DNA of 64,000 nucleotides from an uncultured Bacteroidales bacterium. Lineage in GTDB: Bacteria > Bacteroidota > Bacteroidia > Bacteroidales > FEN-979. The notes beneath the pieces are model-generated. The model was given only the letters and a program-made list of their open reading frames with translations, was not told the DNA's origin and did not search any database. The DNA lies in contig CAJAUM010000121.1 in assembly GCA_903945175.1 (NCBI GenBank), positions 1 to 64,000 of the forward strand. The letters run 5' to 3'. Below, piece by piece: positions 17,808 through 28,081 of this stretch. Within the stretch, counting starts at the first letter, position 1; each line of letters opens with the position of its first letter. A program made the translations under genes and the position numbers.

Positions 17808-20800
17808 ATGTTAAGAAATTTACTATTGACTGTTGGTTTTGTACTGGCAACAAGTTTGCTGGTATTTTCACAAACCGGATCCGGAACCCTCAAAGGAAAA
17901 ATCGTTGACAAGGCTACCAAAGAGCCGATCTCCTTTGCCAATATTGTTGTTGAAGTAGGAGGCGTTCAGGTTGGTGGGTCTACATCCGATTTTGATGGAA
18001 ACTTCCAGATCAAACCGGTCCCGCCGGGAAGAGTGGATTTAAAAGCCAGCTTTGTCGGGTATAAGCCCTATATGGTCAAGGGCGTTGTCATTTATGGCGA
18101 TAAAATTACCTTCCAGGACCTTCAGCTGGAAACAGCCACCACAACCCTCCAGGAAATTGAGGTGGTCGAATACAAAGTCCCGCTGATTTCCAAGGACCAG
18201 ACTACTACAGGCGGTACCGTTACCTCTGAGGAAATTTCGAAAATGGCCAACAAATCGGCTACCGCTGTTGCTACAACCGTAGGCGGTGTTACCACCGACG
18301 CCAATGGAGGGATCTCCAGTATGCGCGGTGCGCGTGCATCCGGTACGGTTTATTACATTGATGGCATGCGTGTTACAGGTAGCCAGGCCTTGCCCCAAAG
18401 CGCCATTGAACAGGTTGAGGTAATCCTCGGAGGAACTCCCGCCGCATACGGTGATGCTACGGGTGGTATTATCAATGTAACCACCAAAGGCCCTTCCAAA
18501 GAATTTTCGGGTGGCGTTGATCTCCAAACCTCCCAGTATCTCGATGCGTTTGGATATAACCGTTTGGGATTAAATTTCACGGGACCCCTGGTTTCGAAAA
18601 AAGATACCGTACGTGGAATCAAAACCCCGATCATGGGCTTCTTTATTGCAGGTGACCTGATTTATCAGAAGGACGGCGCTCCGGCAGCTTTTTCGAATTA
18701 TAAAGTGGCCGATGACATTGTTGAAGATTTAAAAGTGAGACCCCTTCGCCTTTACGGACAAAACAATTCTGTCTTTTACAATACAGAGTTCCTGACCTTC
18801 AATCAAATGGAAAAAACCAAAAGCACCCTCAATTCTGCAGGAACCACGATCAACGTTTCAGGAAAACTCGATTTTCGCGTTACACCCACCATCAACATAT
18901 CTGTTGGCGGTACGTTTGCATGGTATGACAGCCGTAATTTCAATTTCGCCAATTCGCTGATGAACTGGGAAAACAATTCACATTCCAATGGCTATACCTG
19001 GCGCGTTAACGGCCGCTTTACCCAGCGGTTCCCAACATCCTCCGAAAGTAAAAGTTTTGTAAAAAATATCTATTATTCTCTTGGCGCCGACTTTACGCGC
19101 AGCTTTAACAAGACCGAAGATGCCCAGCATAAGAATAACTTTTTCCAATATGGCTACATCGGCAGTTTTGCAACCCATACCATCCGGGCCTATACCCCAA
19201 CCATGGCCTACGACTCCGTATTAAAGCAGTGGGCCCACCTACAGAATGGCACCCGCGATACCATCGTGCTTTTCAACGGATCTACGCTGAATCCTGAAGC
19301 GACAAACTGGGCCAATCAATATTTTAGTTTATATGATGATCCGACCGGTCATTACGAGAATATCGATGAAATCATCTCCGGAAGAGGCCTTATCAATGGG
19401 ATGGAGCCGACAGGCGCTTACGGAATTTTCGCTGTTCCCGGCAACAGACCCAATGGCTACAACGAAAACACCAGTGATCAGATTGCTGTGAATGCTTCGT
19501 TTGCAGCGGACTTTGGCAATCATGAAATCCAGTTGGGCCTTCAGTATCAGCAAAGAAAAAGTTCTGCCTATGGCATTGTGGGTACGCGACTCTGGGAGGC
19601 CATGCGCGGATACACCAACGCCCAACTGCGTGACCTCGATCTTTCTAATCCGGAACCAGTGTACAGAGACAATGTATTTATGGATACCATTAATTACAAC
19701 CGTAAATACGTTGGAACCCTGCAGCGTAATTTTGATGTCAACCTGCGTAATAAACTGGGGCTGGCAACAAATGGAACAGAATGGATTGACCTGGATTCTT
19801 ATGATTTTTCCAAAAATTCAATCAACTATTACGATAACCAAATGCAACTTCACACCGTTTCACCTGGTGGAACATTGCTGACCATCGATATGTTCAATGC
19901 AGATGAGTTGCTTGCAAACGGAGACCCGCTTGTAGGCTATTCCGGATACGATTATATGGGAAATAAATTAAACGGCAACCCGAGTTTTGATGATTTCTTC
20001 AATGCAAAGGATGCCAACGGAAATTATACCCGTCCCATCGCCGCATATCAGCCCATCTATCTTGCTGGTTATATCCAGGACAAATTTGCCTTTAAAGATC
20101 TCATCTTCAACATCGGGGTCCGTGTCGACCGCTTCGATGCCAACCAGATGGTACTTAAAGATCCCTATCTGTTCTATCCTGCCAAGACGGTAGGAGAGGT
20201 GACCCAGATGAATGGGCAGAAAATCAACCACCCCTCCGGAATGGGCAGCGATTATGTTGTTTATGTTGACGATGCCAACAATCCGGGTTCCATCACCGGT
20301 TATCGCACCAACAATGTATGGTACAATGCAGAGGGAAGTCCGATTTCTGACCCTGTTCGTACCCTTGACCGTGGAAACGGGGTGCAACCTTACCTTGTTG
20401 ATCCATCGAATAAAACCATCACCCCGGGTGTGTTTAAGGATTATGACCCGCAAACCAACTGGATGCCCCGTATCTCTTTCTCCTTCCCGATTTCAGATGA
20501 TGCCTTGTTTTATGCCCACTATGATATTTTAACCCAGCGGCCATCCTCTGCCGAGGTACAGATTGACCCCATTGGTTATTATTACATCGGTGTAACCGGC
20601 GCATCGGGAACCATCAATAACCCTGCCTTGAAGCCGGAGAAAACCATCGATTATGAATTGGGATTCCAGCAGAAGATCAACAACGCCTCTTCACTGAAAC
20701 TTTCGGTATTTTATCGTGAAATGCGCGATCAGATTCAACAGTACCGGTTGAGCGGCGCCTATCCCAAAACCTATTACTCATTCACCAACATCGACTTTGG

Positions 20801-21521
20801 AACGGTCAAAGGCTTAACGTTGACCTACGATTTACGTCGTTCAGGCAATGCCCGCGTACGGTTCAACTATACCTTGCAGTTTGCCGATGGCACAGGTTCC
20901 GATCCCAATGCCTCTCAAACCATCATCCGCTCCGATCAACCAAACCTGCGTACCCTCAACCCTTTGAATTTTGACCGCCGTCACCAGTTCAATATCAGTT
21001 TGGACTATCGTTGGGGAAGCGGAAAAGATTATAACGGCCCGGTAATCAACCGCAAGAAAAGTGGAAAAGCGCCTGTTCAATTCCTCTCCAACTTTGGAGC
21101 CAACGTCACCGTGACGGGGGGATCAGGCACACCCTATACCAAAACAAGCAAAATTCTGCCTTACGGCGCCATGGGCCCGATCAAAGGAAGCATCAACGGA
21201 GCCCGCCTTCCGTGGCAATTCCTTATCAATGCCTCTGTTGACAAGGACTTTAATTTTGCACTCAACAAAAAGAAGTACGGAACCATCAATGTATATATTG
21301 AATTCTCAAACCTGTTAAATACGATGAATGTTACAGCCGTTTATCCGGCAACAGGATCAGCCAGTGATGACGGCTATCTCTCCGCTCCGGAATGGCAGAA
21401 TGCCATCAGCCAGCAGGTGAATCCGCAATCCTATAGCGAATTATATACGATCAACATGAATAACCCGTATCGTTATAGTTCACCGCGGACCATCCGTTTA
21501 GGGGTTAAATTTAATTTCTAA
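17808..21521 (+). CDS. TonB-dependent outer-membrane receptor with N-terminal regulatory domain
   Basis: This encodes 1237 aa from ATG 17808 (TTG 17799 is also in frame). After the signal peptide (LLLTVGFVLATSLLVFS) comes a carboxypeptidase-regulatory-like domain (TLKGKIVDKATKEPISFANI, about 30-110). A plug domain follows with RGARASGTVYYIDGMRV and the end of the plug DATGGIINVTTKG (about 215-227). A large 22-strand-type barrel ends in aromatic TIRLGVKFNF, the outer-membrane insertion signal. It imports a ligand using TonB energy or acts as a surface docking complex. No SusD-like partner is present; instead it is followed by a huge secreted protein and a PorV-like barrel. Confidence 0.9.
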   Translation: MLRNLLLTVGFVLATSLLVFSQTGSGTLKGKIVDKATKEPISFANIVVEVGGVQVGGSTSDFDGNFQIKPVPPGRVDLKASFVGYKPYMVKGVVIYGDKITFQDLQLETATTTLQEIEVVEYKVPLISKDQTTTGGTVTSEEISKMANKSATAVATTVGGVTTDANGGISSMRGARASGTVYYIDGMRVTGSQALPQSAIEQVEVILGGTPAAYGDATGGIINVTTKGPSKEFSGGVDLQTSQYLDAFGYNRLGLNFTGPLVSKKDTVRGIKTPIMGFFIAGDLIYQKDGAPAAFSNYKVADDIVEDLKVRPLRLYGQNNSVFYNTEFLTFNQMEKTKSTLNSAGTTINVSGKLDFRVTPTINISVGGTFAWYDSRNFNFANSLMNWENNSHSNGYTWRVNGRFTQRFPTSSESKSFVKNIYYSLGADFTRSFNKTEDAQHKNNFFQYGYIGSFATHTIRAYTPTMAYDSVLKQWAHLQNGTRDTIVLFNGSTLNPEATNWANQYFSLYDDPTGHYENIDEIISGRGLINGMEPTGAYGIFAVPGNRPNGYNENTSDQIAVNASFAADFGNHEIQLGLQYQQRKSSAYGIVGTRLWEAMRGYTNAQLRDLDLSNPEPVYRDNVFMDTINYNRKYVGTLQRNFDVNLRNKLGLATNGTEWIDLDSYDFSKNSINYYDNQMQLHTVSPGGTLLTIDMFNADELLANGDPLVGYSGYDYMGNKLNGNPSFDDFFNAKDANGNYTRPIAAYQPIYLAGYIQDKFAFKDLIFNIGVRVDRFDANQMVLKDPYLFYPAKTVGEVTQMNGQKINHPSGMGSDYVVYVDDANNPGSITGYRTNNVWYNAEGSPISDPVRTLDRGNGVQPYLVDPSNKTITPGVFKDYDPQTNWMPRISFSFPISDDALFYAHYDILTQRPSSAEVQIDPIGYYYIGVTGASGTINNPALKPEKTIDYELGFQQKINNASSLKLSVFYREMRDQIQQYRLSGAYPKTYYSFTNIDFGTVKGLTLTYDLRRSGNARVRFNYTLQFADGTGSDPNASQTIIRSDQPNLRTLNPLNFDRRHQFNISLDYRWGSGKDYNGPVINRKKSGKAPVQFLSNFGANVTVTGGSGTPYTKTSKILPYGAMGPIKGSINGARLPWQFLINASVDKDFNFALNKKKYGTINVYIEFSNLLNTMNVTAVYPATGSASDDGYLSAPEWQNAISQQVNPQSYSELYTINMNNPYRYSSPRTIRLGVKFNF

Positions 21522-21575
21522 TGTTTGACAAGGAAAATGAGAAGAAACACCGGTATGTTAAAAAATAATGCAACT

Positions 21576-24500
21576 ATGAAAAATATACTTCGCTTTTTAG
21601 TGATTGCACTCTGTTGTCTGATGGGTACAAATGGTCTCCTGGCAGAGGAAGTTCACAAGGTGGGTGGCACCAAAAGTACCAACACAATCAAAGAAACGGC
21701 TGCGGGTTGTGCTTCGGGTTCAAGTTCCAAAACACTTGATGTCAATAACGTCAGGGCCATTGTTTATTCTTATGGGAACGGATGGTTTCTGGAGAATGCC
21801 GAATATGAAATACCGAAAGGGTCAAAAAAGATGTCCATGTTTTCTTTTTCCCTGTGGATCGGAGGCGTTGATGTCAACAACAACCTGAAACTTGCTGCTT
21901 ATCGTTATGGGCAGGGAACAGGAAATCCCTCCCACGTGAAAAACGATTACTGGCCCGGACCCCTCACCGTGGATGGAACCGCAGCCATTGATGCAGAAAC
22001 CTGTACAGCATATGATAAACTTTTCCCCATTACCCGTATGGAAGTTCAGGAATTTCTGGCATGGTGGGAAAACCCGGTCGAATATCCTGACTACACCATC
22101 CCAAAATCAATCACTGACTGGCCGGCACACGGGAACAAAAGCAAAGGACAGGCATTCTACCTTGCCCCCTTTATGGATGTGAATGGAGATGGGATCTATG
22201 ATCCCAAACAGGGAGATTATCCCTATTATGACTTTGCCAATAAACTGTGTCCGAAAAACCTGAAACCGGGAGAACGCATTACCCGCGCTAAAATTAAAAA
22301 CGGAGGAGCTGCTGATACCATGGGGATCCTGGTCGATCAGGTGCTTAAAGGCGATCAGACCCTCTGGAGCGTTTACAATGACAAAGGCAATTATCACTCT
22401 GAAACTACAGGTGAACCCATCGGGATGGAAATTCGTGCACAATATTTTGCATTTGCCACGAACGACGAAATCAACAACATGACATTTTACTCGTATGAGC
22501 TGATCAACCGTTCTACCTATACATTGACCGGAACCTATTTCAGCCAGTGGGTTGACCCCGATTTGGGCTATGCAAATGATGACTTTGTTGGCTGTGATGT
22601 GGGCCGCGGATTGGGCTATTGTTACAATGGAACGCCCATCGACGGTACAGGTCAGAGCTGGGCTTATGGTGCCCATCCTCCTGCTGTCGGAGTCGACTTC
22701 TTCCAGGGCCCCTACATGGATCCCGATGGATATGACAATCCCTCGTTCAAGGGAAGCAGCCTGAAAGGACCAACGTTTGCAGGAAGCTGCGCCATTGTTG
22801 GTCAGGATGGTGCCAAAATAAAAATGGGATATGGTCCGGGTGGCCTGGATTCAGCCGATTTCATTGTTCGGGCTGAGGCTATCAATGGGGTTAACTTTGG
22901 CGATGGAATAATTGATAACGAGCGGTTTGGTATGCGCAGGTTTGTGTATCATGATAATACCGGCGGGGCCAGTGGAAGTTATATGACTGACCCGCAATAT
23001 GCCCCTGAATACTACCTTTTTCTGAGAGGAATCTGGAAAGATAATGCACGGATGATTTATGGAGGAAATGCCCATGCAAATCCTGGTGGAGGTTTCGGAC
23101 CTGAATGTGACTTTATGTTTCCTGATTTGACCGACATATGCGACTGGGGAACCAAAGGGCAGCCGCCCAACGGTCCCAAGAAATGGACCGAAGGCATTGC
23201 CGGTAACAATCCATATGACCGCCGTTTTATGCAGTCTGCAGGCCCCTTTACATTACAGCCTGGCGCATGTAACTATATCACAGTGGGTATTCCCTGGGCA
23301 CGCTCAATTTCCGGAACCCCCGAAGAATCGGTCAATTTACTTAAGATCGTTGATGACAAGGCACAAAATCTATTTGACAACTGTTTCGCTGTGTTGAATG
23401 GCCCGAATGCCCCCGATATGACCATTGAAGAGATGGACAAGCAGTTGATTATCTATTTGTCAAACCGGAAGACCAACGATGCCGGTAACAATTATGGTGA
23501 AAAATACCAGGAATTTGATCCGAATATTCCGAATCCTGAAGGACAATCACCACGCAATGACTCGTTGTATCATTTTGAAGGATACCAGATCTTCCAGTTA
23601 AAGGATGCCACGGTTTCTGCAGCCGATATTGACGATGCTACCAAAGCACGTCTGGTCGCCCAATGTGATGTTCAGAATGGCGTAACCAAACTGGTGAACT
23701 GGAAATATGACCAGAATCTGGGTGGAAACGTTGGTATACTCGAAGTGGACGGAGCAGACAAAGGTGTCCGTCATTCATTCGTATTTACCAAGGACATGTT
23801 TGCCACCGGTGATGACCGCCTGATAAACCATAAACAATATTATTATGTTACGGTGGCTTATGCCTATAATCAATATAAAAAGTATGTTCAAACCGACCCG
23901 ACGGCCCTGGATGGTCAGAAGACCCCGTACCTGCGAGGCCGCAGCAACATCAAGGCCTATACCGCAATTCCGCATATCCCGCTGGCCGTAGTGCCGAATT
24001 CGGCTTATGGTCAGGGTCCGGTGATTACCCGTATTCAGGGTCAGGGAAATGGAGGAATGATCATCGATCTTTCTGAAGCATCCCTTCAGGATGTTCTTTC
24101 TAAACCACTTCTGGATACAGCGGTAACCAAGATGGGCGATCCGGATTATCCGATTGTCTACAAACCAACCTATGTGGTATCCAGGGGCCCCTTGAATGTA
24201 AAGGTGATTGACCCATTGAACGTGGTCGGTGGAGAGTATACTGTGAAATTCGATTCAATGGTCAATGTTAGCTCCAATAACCCATTTACCAATACCAGGA
24301 AAATTCAATTTGGAAAATGGACCCTGATCAACAACAAAACCGGAGTTACTTACCGTTCTGATACAACCACCATTTATCAATATGAGCAAACATTCCTCGA
24401 TCTGGGTATTGCTCTGACTATCATGCAGGTCCCCAATGCCGGTGACTCAATGCGGGGCTCCATTATGGCGGATAACGGATTACTCTATGCTTCCCCTCCC

Positions 24501-25925
24501 ATTTATGAAGACAGTACAAGGATGTGGTTAAACGGTGTGCAAGATAGCGACCTTCCGGAATCTCCTGAAAACTGGATACGATCAGGAACCTATAAGGGAT
24601 CTGATGCCCGTTATTATGACTGGGATATGTCAACCAATGGAAATTTAGGCAGACCCGTTGATCCCAATAAGAACTTCCAGAAAATTCAAACAGGAACCTG
24701 GGCTCCTTATTGTCTTACAGCATCCCGGCTCTTCACGCAGGATGGGTTGACTCCCGGCCCGCCATCTGGTGGTCAGATAGTGGCTGGCCCTGCGTTTTCA
24801 CAAATATCCAGAACACGGGCCAACCTGACAAACCTTGCCAGTGTTGACATTGTAATTACGCCCGAAAAGAAGAATTGGACCCGGTGTGTGGTTATTGAAA
24901 TGGGGACGGATTCTAAACTAAACCAAGGTGGTGCAAGGCTTTACGGTTTTCGAAAAGCGCCATCCGTTAACGTGGATGGAGATACCGGGATAATTAGCAT
25001 GGATCCGATGTATAACTCGGCCTACATCAGCGATACCGGAATGGGCTGGTTCCCCGGGTATGCAATAAACCTTGAAACTGGAGAGCGTTTAAACATTATG
25101 TTTGGTGAAAACTCGTGGCTTGTTGCCGACAACGGTCGTGACATGTTATGGAACCCTTCGAGCCGCATATATGACCTGTCAAATATTCCTGTATTTGGAG
25201 GACAGCATTATGTATATGTCATGAATCACTATTCGTATTCGGCTCCGGATCCGGTGCTTGAATTTCCGGCCTATGATGGATGTGCGTTTCTCAAGTCGCA
25301 GTTACCGAAAAACAATGCATTCAAAGGCTATCTGTTCGGAACGTCTATGTATGTGAACATTCCATTGTCTGTACCAGGGCAACAATGGTTAAGCAATGCG
25401 GTTACAACCAAAATCCGCATCTCAAAGCCCTATAAACGCTATTATTCGACGCCGATGCCAAGTGGATCGAAGGATACCCTGAATCGCAACTATCCTGTGT
25501 ATCTGTTTAATACGAACTCCATTTCAACATCGAAAAATATCACGGAGAAGGAGACGACTGATCTCGACCTCATCAATGTGGTACCCAATCCATATTATGC
25601 TTACGATGATTACGAACGAAATCAGCTCGATAACCGTATTAAGATCGTGAATTTGCCAACCAAGTGTACTGTCACTATTTTTGATATGAGTGGAACGATG
25701 ATCCGACAGTTTAATGTCGACAAATCGGGGATCCCGCAACCACGCTCTTCAACCGCTGGTCTCAATACCGATGCAAAGACCTCGATCGACTGGGATTTGA
25801 AAAATTTTGCCGGCATACCCATCGCTGGCGGAGTTTATCTGATCCACGTAAAGGCTGAGGGTCTGGGCGAGCGTACCATCAAATGGTTCGGAATACTGCG
25901 GCCTGTTGACTTGAATTCATTGTAA
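21576..25925 (+). CDS. Very large secreted protein with T9SS-type C-terminal domain
   Basis: This encodes 1449 aa from ATG 21576, chosen because the signal peptide MKNILRFLVIALCCLMGTNG starts there (TTG 21525 is in frame). The N-terminal third carries DVNGDGIYDPKQGDYPYYD, a calcium-site-like segment, and several aromatic, Gly/Asn-rich stretches. No enzyme motif is recognised. The last 110 residues have NVVPNPYYAYDDYE, VTIFDMSGTMIRQF and GIPIAGGVYLIHVKAEGLGE, the layout of FlgD-like/T9SS type A sorting domains, ending with a conserved-looking KWFGILRP. It is most likely exported by the T9SS and held at the surface. Its gene lies between a TonB receptor and a PorV-like barrel, overlapping the longer reading frame of the latter by one base, so the three probably work together. 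Confidence 0.75.
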   Translation: MKNILRFLVIALCCLMGTNGLLAEEVHKVGGTKSTNTIKETAAGCASGSSSKTLDVNNVRAIVYSYGNGWFLENAEYEIPKGSKKMSMFSFSLWIGGVDVNNNLKLAAYRYGQGTGNPSHVKNDYWPGPLTVDGTAAIDAETCTAYDKLFPITRMEVQEFLAWWENPVEYPDYTIPKSITDWPAHGNKSKGQAFYLAPFMDVNGDGIYDPKQGDYPYYDFANKLCPKNLKPGERITRAKIKNGGAADTMGILVDQVLKGDQTLWSVYNDKGNYHSETTGEPIGMEIRAQYFAFATNDEINNMTFYSYELINRSTYTLTGTYFSQWVDPDLGYANDDFVGCDVGRGLGYCYNGTPIDGTGQSWAYGAHPPAVGVDFFQGPYMDPDGYDNPSFKGSSLKGPTFAGSCAIVGQDGAKIKMGYGPGGLDSADFIVRAEAINGVNFGDGIIDNERFGMRRFVYHDNTGGASGSYMTDPQYAPEYYLFLRGIWKDNARMIYGGNAHANPGGGFGPECDFMFPDLTDICDWGTKGQPPNGPKKWTEGIAGNNPYDRRFMQSAGPFTLQPGACNYITVGIPWARSISGTPEESVNLLKIVDDKAQNLFDNCFAVLNGPNAPDMTIEEMDKQLIIYLSNRKTNDAGNNYGEKYQEFDPNIPNPEGQSPRNDSLYHFEGYQIFQLKDATVSAADIDDATKARLVAQCDVQNGVTKLVNWKYDQNLGGNVGILEVDGADKGVRHSFVFTKDMFATGDDRLINHKQYYYVTVAYAYNQYKKYVQTDPTALDGQKTPYLRGRSNIKAYTAIPHIPLAVVPNSAYGQGPVITRIQGQGNGGMIIDLSEASLQDVLSKPLLDTAVTKMGDPDYPIVYKPTYVVSRGPLNVKVIDPLNVVGGEYTVKFDSMVNVSSNNPFTNTRKIQFGKWTLINNKTGVTYRSDTTTIYQYEQTFLDLGIALTIMQVPNAGDSMRGSIMADNGLLYASPPIYEDSTRMWLNGVQDSDLPESPENWIRSGTYKGSDARYYDWDMSTNGNLGRPVDPNKNFQKIQTGTWAPYCLTASRLFTQDGLTPGPPSGGQIVAGPAFSQISRTRANLTNLASVDIVITPEKKNWTRCVVIEMGTDSKLNQGGARLYGFRKAPSVNVDGDTGIISMDPMYNSAYISDTGMGWFPGYAINLETGERLNIMFGENSWLVADNGRDMLWNPSSRIYDLSNIPVFGGQHYVYVMNHYSYSAPDPVLEFPAYDGCAFLKSQLPKNNAFKGYLFGTSMYVNIPLSVPGQQWLSNAVTTKIRISKPYKRYYSTPMPSGSKDTLNRNYPVYLFNTNSISTSKNITEKETTDLDLINVVPNPYYAYDDYERNQLDNRIKIVNLPTKCTVTIFDMSGTMIRQFNVDKSGIPQPRSSTAGLNTDAKTSIDWDLKNFAGIPIAGGVYLIHVKAEGLGERTIKWFGILRPVDLNSL

Positions 25926-25972
25926 TGGCATTTACGGTTTATCATATGAAAACAACAATAAATTTCAGGATT

Positions 25973-27049
25973 ATGAAAAATATATATAGCTGTTTGGTTG
26001 CAATATTCTTCATGGGGTTGATGTTAATTCCCCTCGATAAGGTGACAGCTGGAAACAAAGACCGTTCTGGTCAGGCGGGCGCTTCAGAACTGCTGATTAA
26101 TCCCTGGGCAAGCAGCTCGGGGTGGGGATCGGTGGGCACCTCCTGCACACAAGGGCTGGAGGCTTTGTACACGAATGTTGGAGGAACGGCATTTACCAAA
26201 GGGACCGAGATCATTTTCTCTTACACAAACTGGCTGAAAGGATCAGGGATTAATATTATGGCCTTTGGATTAAGCCAGAAACTGGGTCAGAATGGAGGTG
26301 TGCTCACCGCCGCGGTGATGTCAATGAGCTTCGGTGATATTCAGGTTACTACGACCAATTCCCCGGAACCAATACAGGGAACCTTCAGTCCGAGTTACAT
26401 GAATATCAATCTTGCTTACTCCAAAGCCTTTTCAAACAGCATATATGGCGGTATTGCGATAAAACTGATTACCGAAACAATTTCAGATGCAACGGCAACC
26501 GGACTTGCGATTGACGCTGGTATTCAATATGTAACTGGTGAAAAGGATCAGGTCAAATTTGGTATCGCCCTTAAAAATGTGGGTGCGCCCATGCATTTCA
26601 GCGGAGATGGTTTGTCCTTCCGGGGAGTTATTCCGGGACATGGAAACGACAATGACCAGTTTACCGTTGAGCAACGTTCAGCCAAGTATGAACTGCCGGC
26701 TACGCTTCGCATTGGGGCCTCCTATGATTTTCTGATCGGCGATATGCACCGCATTACCCTTGCCGGAAATTTTACTTCAAACTCTTTTACCAAAGATCAG
26801 TTTACCCTCGGGCTGGAATATGCACTGAAGTATTATCTGCAACTCCGGGCTGGTTACACCTATCAGGGTGGAATGTTCAATTCTGACGTAGCTGAACGCG
26901 GAACTGTATTTACCGGACCCAGCGCCGGGTTTACCGTTTCCGTTCCATTTAACAAAGAAAAGGGTTCAGGCATTGGCATCGACTACTCATACCGTGCAAC
27001 AAATCCTTTCCAGGGAACACATAGTGTTGGTATTAAACTCAACTTTTAG
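25973..27049 (+). CDS. PorV/PorQ-family outer-membrane barrel
   Basis: This encodes 358 aa from ATG 25973 (MKNIYSCLVAIFFMGLMLI signal peptide); an in-frame ATG at 25925 overlaps the previous stop. After the signal comes ASELLINPWASSSGWGSVGT and GLEALYTNVGGTAF, the N-terminal pattern of PorV/PorQ-like proteins (FadL-type barrels). Repeating amphipathic strands follow, ending in HSVGIKLNF. PorV proteins of the T9SS hold cargo C-terminal domains after export, and PorQ is part of the surface attachment machinery. Being directly behind a T9SS-like cargo gene, this copy may be a dedicated partner for that cargo rather than the general PorV. A hairpin terminator follows at 27088. Confidence 0.75.
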   Translation: MKNIYSCLVAIFFMGLMLIPLDKVTAGNKDRSGQAGASELLINPWASSSGWGSVGTSCTQGLEALYTNVGGTAFTKGTEIIFSYTNWLKGSGINIMAFGLSQKLGQNGGVLTAAVMSMSFGDIQVTTTNSPEPIQGTFSPSYMNINLAYSKAFSNSIYGGIAIKLITETISDATATGLAIDAGIQYVTGEKDQVKFGIALKNVGAPMHFSGDGLSFRGVIPGHGNDNDQFTVEQRSAKYELPATLRIGASYDFLIGDMHRITLAGNFTSNSFTKDQFTLGLEYALKYYLQLRAGYTYQGGMFNSDVAERGTVFTGPSAGFTVSVPFNKEKGSGIGIDYSYRATNPFQGTHSVGIKLNF

Positions 27050-27087
27050 TCGTTCGGTTTAAAGTTTCATTAACTTCGTTTCTTTAA

Positions 27088-27116
27088 GCAAAAGGACCCT
27101 GTACAGGGTCTTTTGC
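27088..27116 (+). terminator. Hairpin terminator after the receptor/cargo/barrel cassette
   Basis: GCAAAAGGACCCTG (27088-27101) pairs with CAGGGTCTTTTGC (27104-27116) with one unpaired G, giving a long stem whose right arm includes TTTT. It sits between the PorV-like gene and greA and closes the three-gene cassette. Confidence 0.7.
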
Positions 27117-27144
27117 CTTATTATAAAATCAAATAATATCTGAA

Positions 27145-27627
27145 ATGGCGGAATTAAAATATTATACTCCCGAAGGTTTAGAAAAACTCAGGGAAGATCT
27201 GCATCACCTCACCACCGTTGAGCGTCCTTCGATTTCGCGTCAGATCGCCGAAGCCAGAGATAAAGGGGATTTATCTGAAAATGCTGAATATGCCGCAGCA
27301 AAAGAGGCTCAATCAATGCTTGAATTGAAAATTTCAAAATTACAGGAGGTAGTTGGCAATGCGCGGCTTATTGACGAACGGCGCCTTGACAATTCCAAAA
27401 TTTTAATCTTCTCTACGGTAAAATTGAAAAATTCCATGAACGGAGCTGTGGTTACCTACACCCTGGTGCCCGAAAATGAAGCAAATATTAAAAATGGTAA
27501 ACTATCGGTCAGCTCTCCCATTGCAAAGGGATTGCTTGGAAAGAGCATTGGCGAAACTGTGGAAATTACGGTCCCTGCCGGAAAAATCACGTTCGAAATT
27601 GTTGAGATAACAAGACAAAACGTATAG
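27145..27627 (+). CDS. greA: Transcription elongation factor GreA
   Basis: This encodes 160 aa. It rescues backtracked RNA polymerase by stimulating transcript cleavage. The N-terminal coiled coil carries ARDKGDLSENAEYAAAKEAQ, the tip region with the two acidic residues (D and E) needed for cleavage. The C-terminal FKBP-like domain ends LLGKSIGETVEITVPAGK, the GreA signature. The length is normal. It is three bases upstream of a HIT-family gene, probably one transcript. Confidence 0.95.
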   Translation: MAELKYYTPEGLEKLREDLHHLTTVERPSISRQIAEARDKGDLSENAEYAAAKEAQSMLELKISKLQEVVGNARLIDERRLDNSKILIFSTVKLKNSMNGAVVTYTLVPENEANIKNGKLSVSSPIAKGLLGKSIGETVEITVPAGKITFEIVEITRQNV

Positions 27628-27630
27628 TGT

Positions 27631-28029
27631 ATGGCGTCCATTTTTACCAAAATCGTAAACAAAGAAATTCCCTGCTACAAGGTAGCAGAAGATGAAAATT
27701 ACCTGGCTTTTTTAGATATCAATCCGTTGCAGGAGGGGCACACCCTGGTAATTCCAAAAAAAGAGATCAACTACATTTTTGATGTAGACGATGAACTTCA
27801 TGCCGGGTTATGGAATTTTGCCAAAATGACCGCCAGGGCCATCGAAAAGGTCATACCCTGTCAGCGCATCGGGATTACCGTGATAGGCCTCGAAGTCCCT
27901 CACGCACATATTCATCTTATCCCGCTGAAAACCATGTACGACATGGATTTTCGTAAACCCAAACTTTCCTTCACCCCCGAAGAGCTCAACGCAGTTGCAG
28001 AAAAAATAGCCGCCGCAATCGAGAAATAA
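27631..28029 (+). CDS. HIT-family nucleotide hydrolase
   Basis: This encodes 132 aa. The N-terminus IFTKIVNKEIPCYKVAED and the histidine triad VPHAHIHLIPL (about 89-99) identify a HINT-type HIT protein, which hydrolyses nucleoside phosphoramidates or related adenylates. The LDINPLQEGHTLVIPKKE segment is also typical. The gene follows greA by three bases. The whole gap to the convergent purF homologue is filled by a heptamer repeat. Confidence 0.93.
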   Translation: MASIFTKIVNKEIPCYKVAEDENYLAFLDINPLQEGHTLVIPKKEINYIFDVDDELHAGLWNFAKMTARAIEKVIPCQRIGITVIGLEVPHAHIHLIPLKTMYDMDFRKPKLSFTPEELNAVAEKIAAAIEK

Positions 28030-28032
28030 CCG

Positions 28033-28081
28033 TCATTGGTCATTGGTCATTGGTCATTGGTCATTGGTCATTCGTCAATAG
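28033..28081. repeat. Tandem heptamer repeat (TCATTGG)x5, TCATTCG, TCAATAG
   Basis: Five perfect TCATTGG units (28033-28067), then TCATTCG and a diverged TCAATAG. It starts three bases after the HIT stop and its last unit contains the stop codon of the minus-strand purF homologue (28075-28077). Same unit, opposite orientation, as the array at 16763. Confidence 0.92.
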
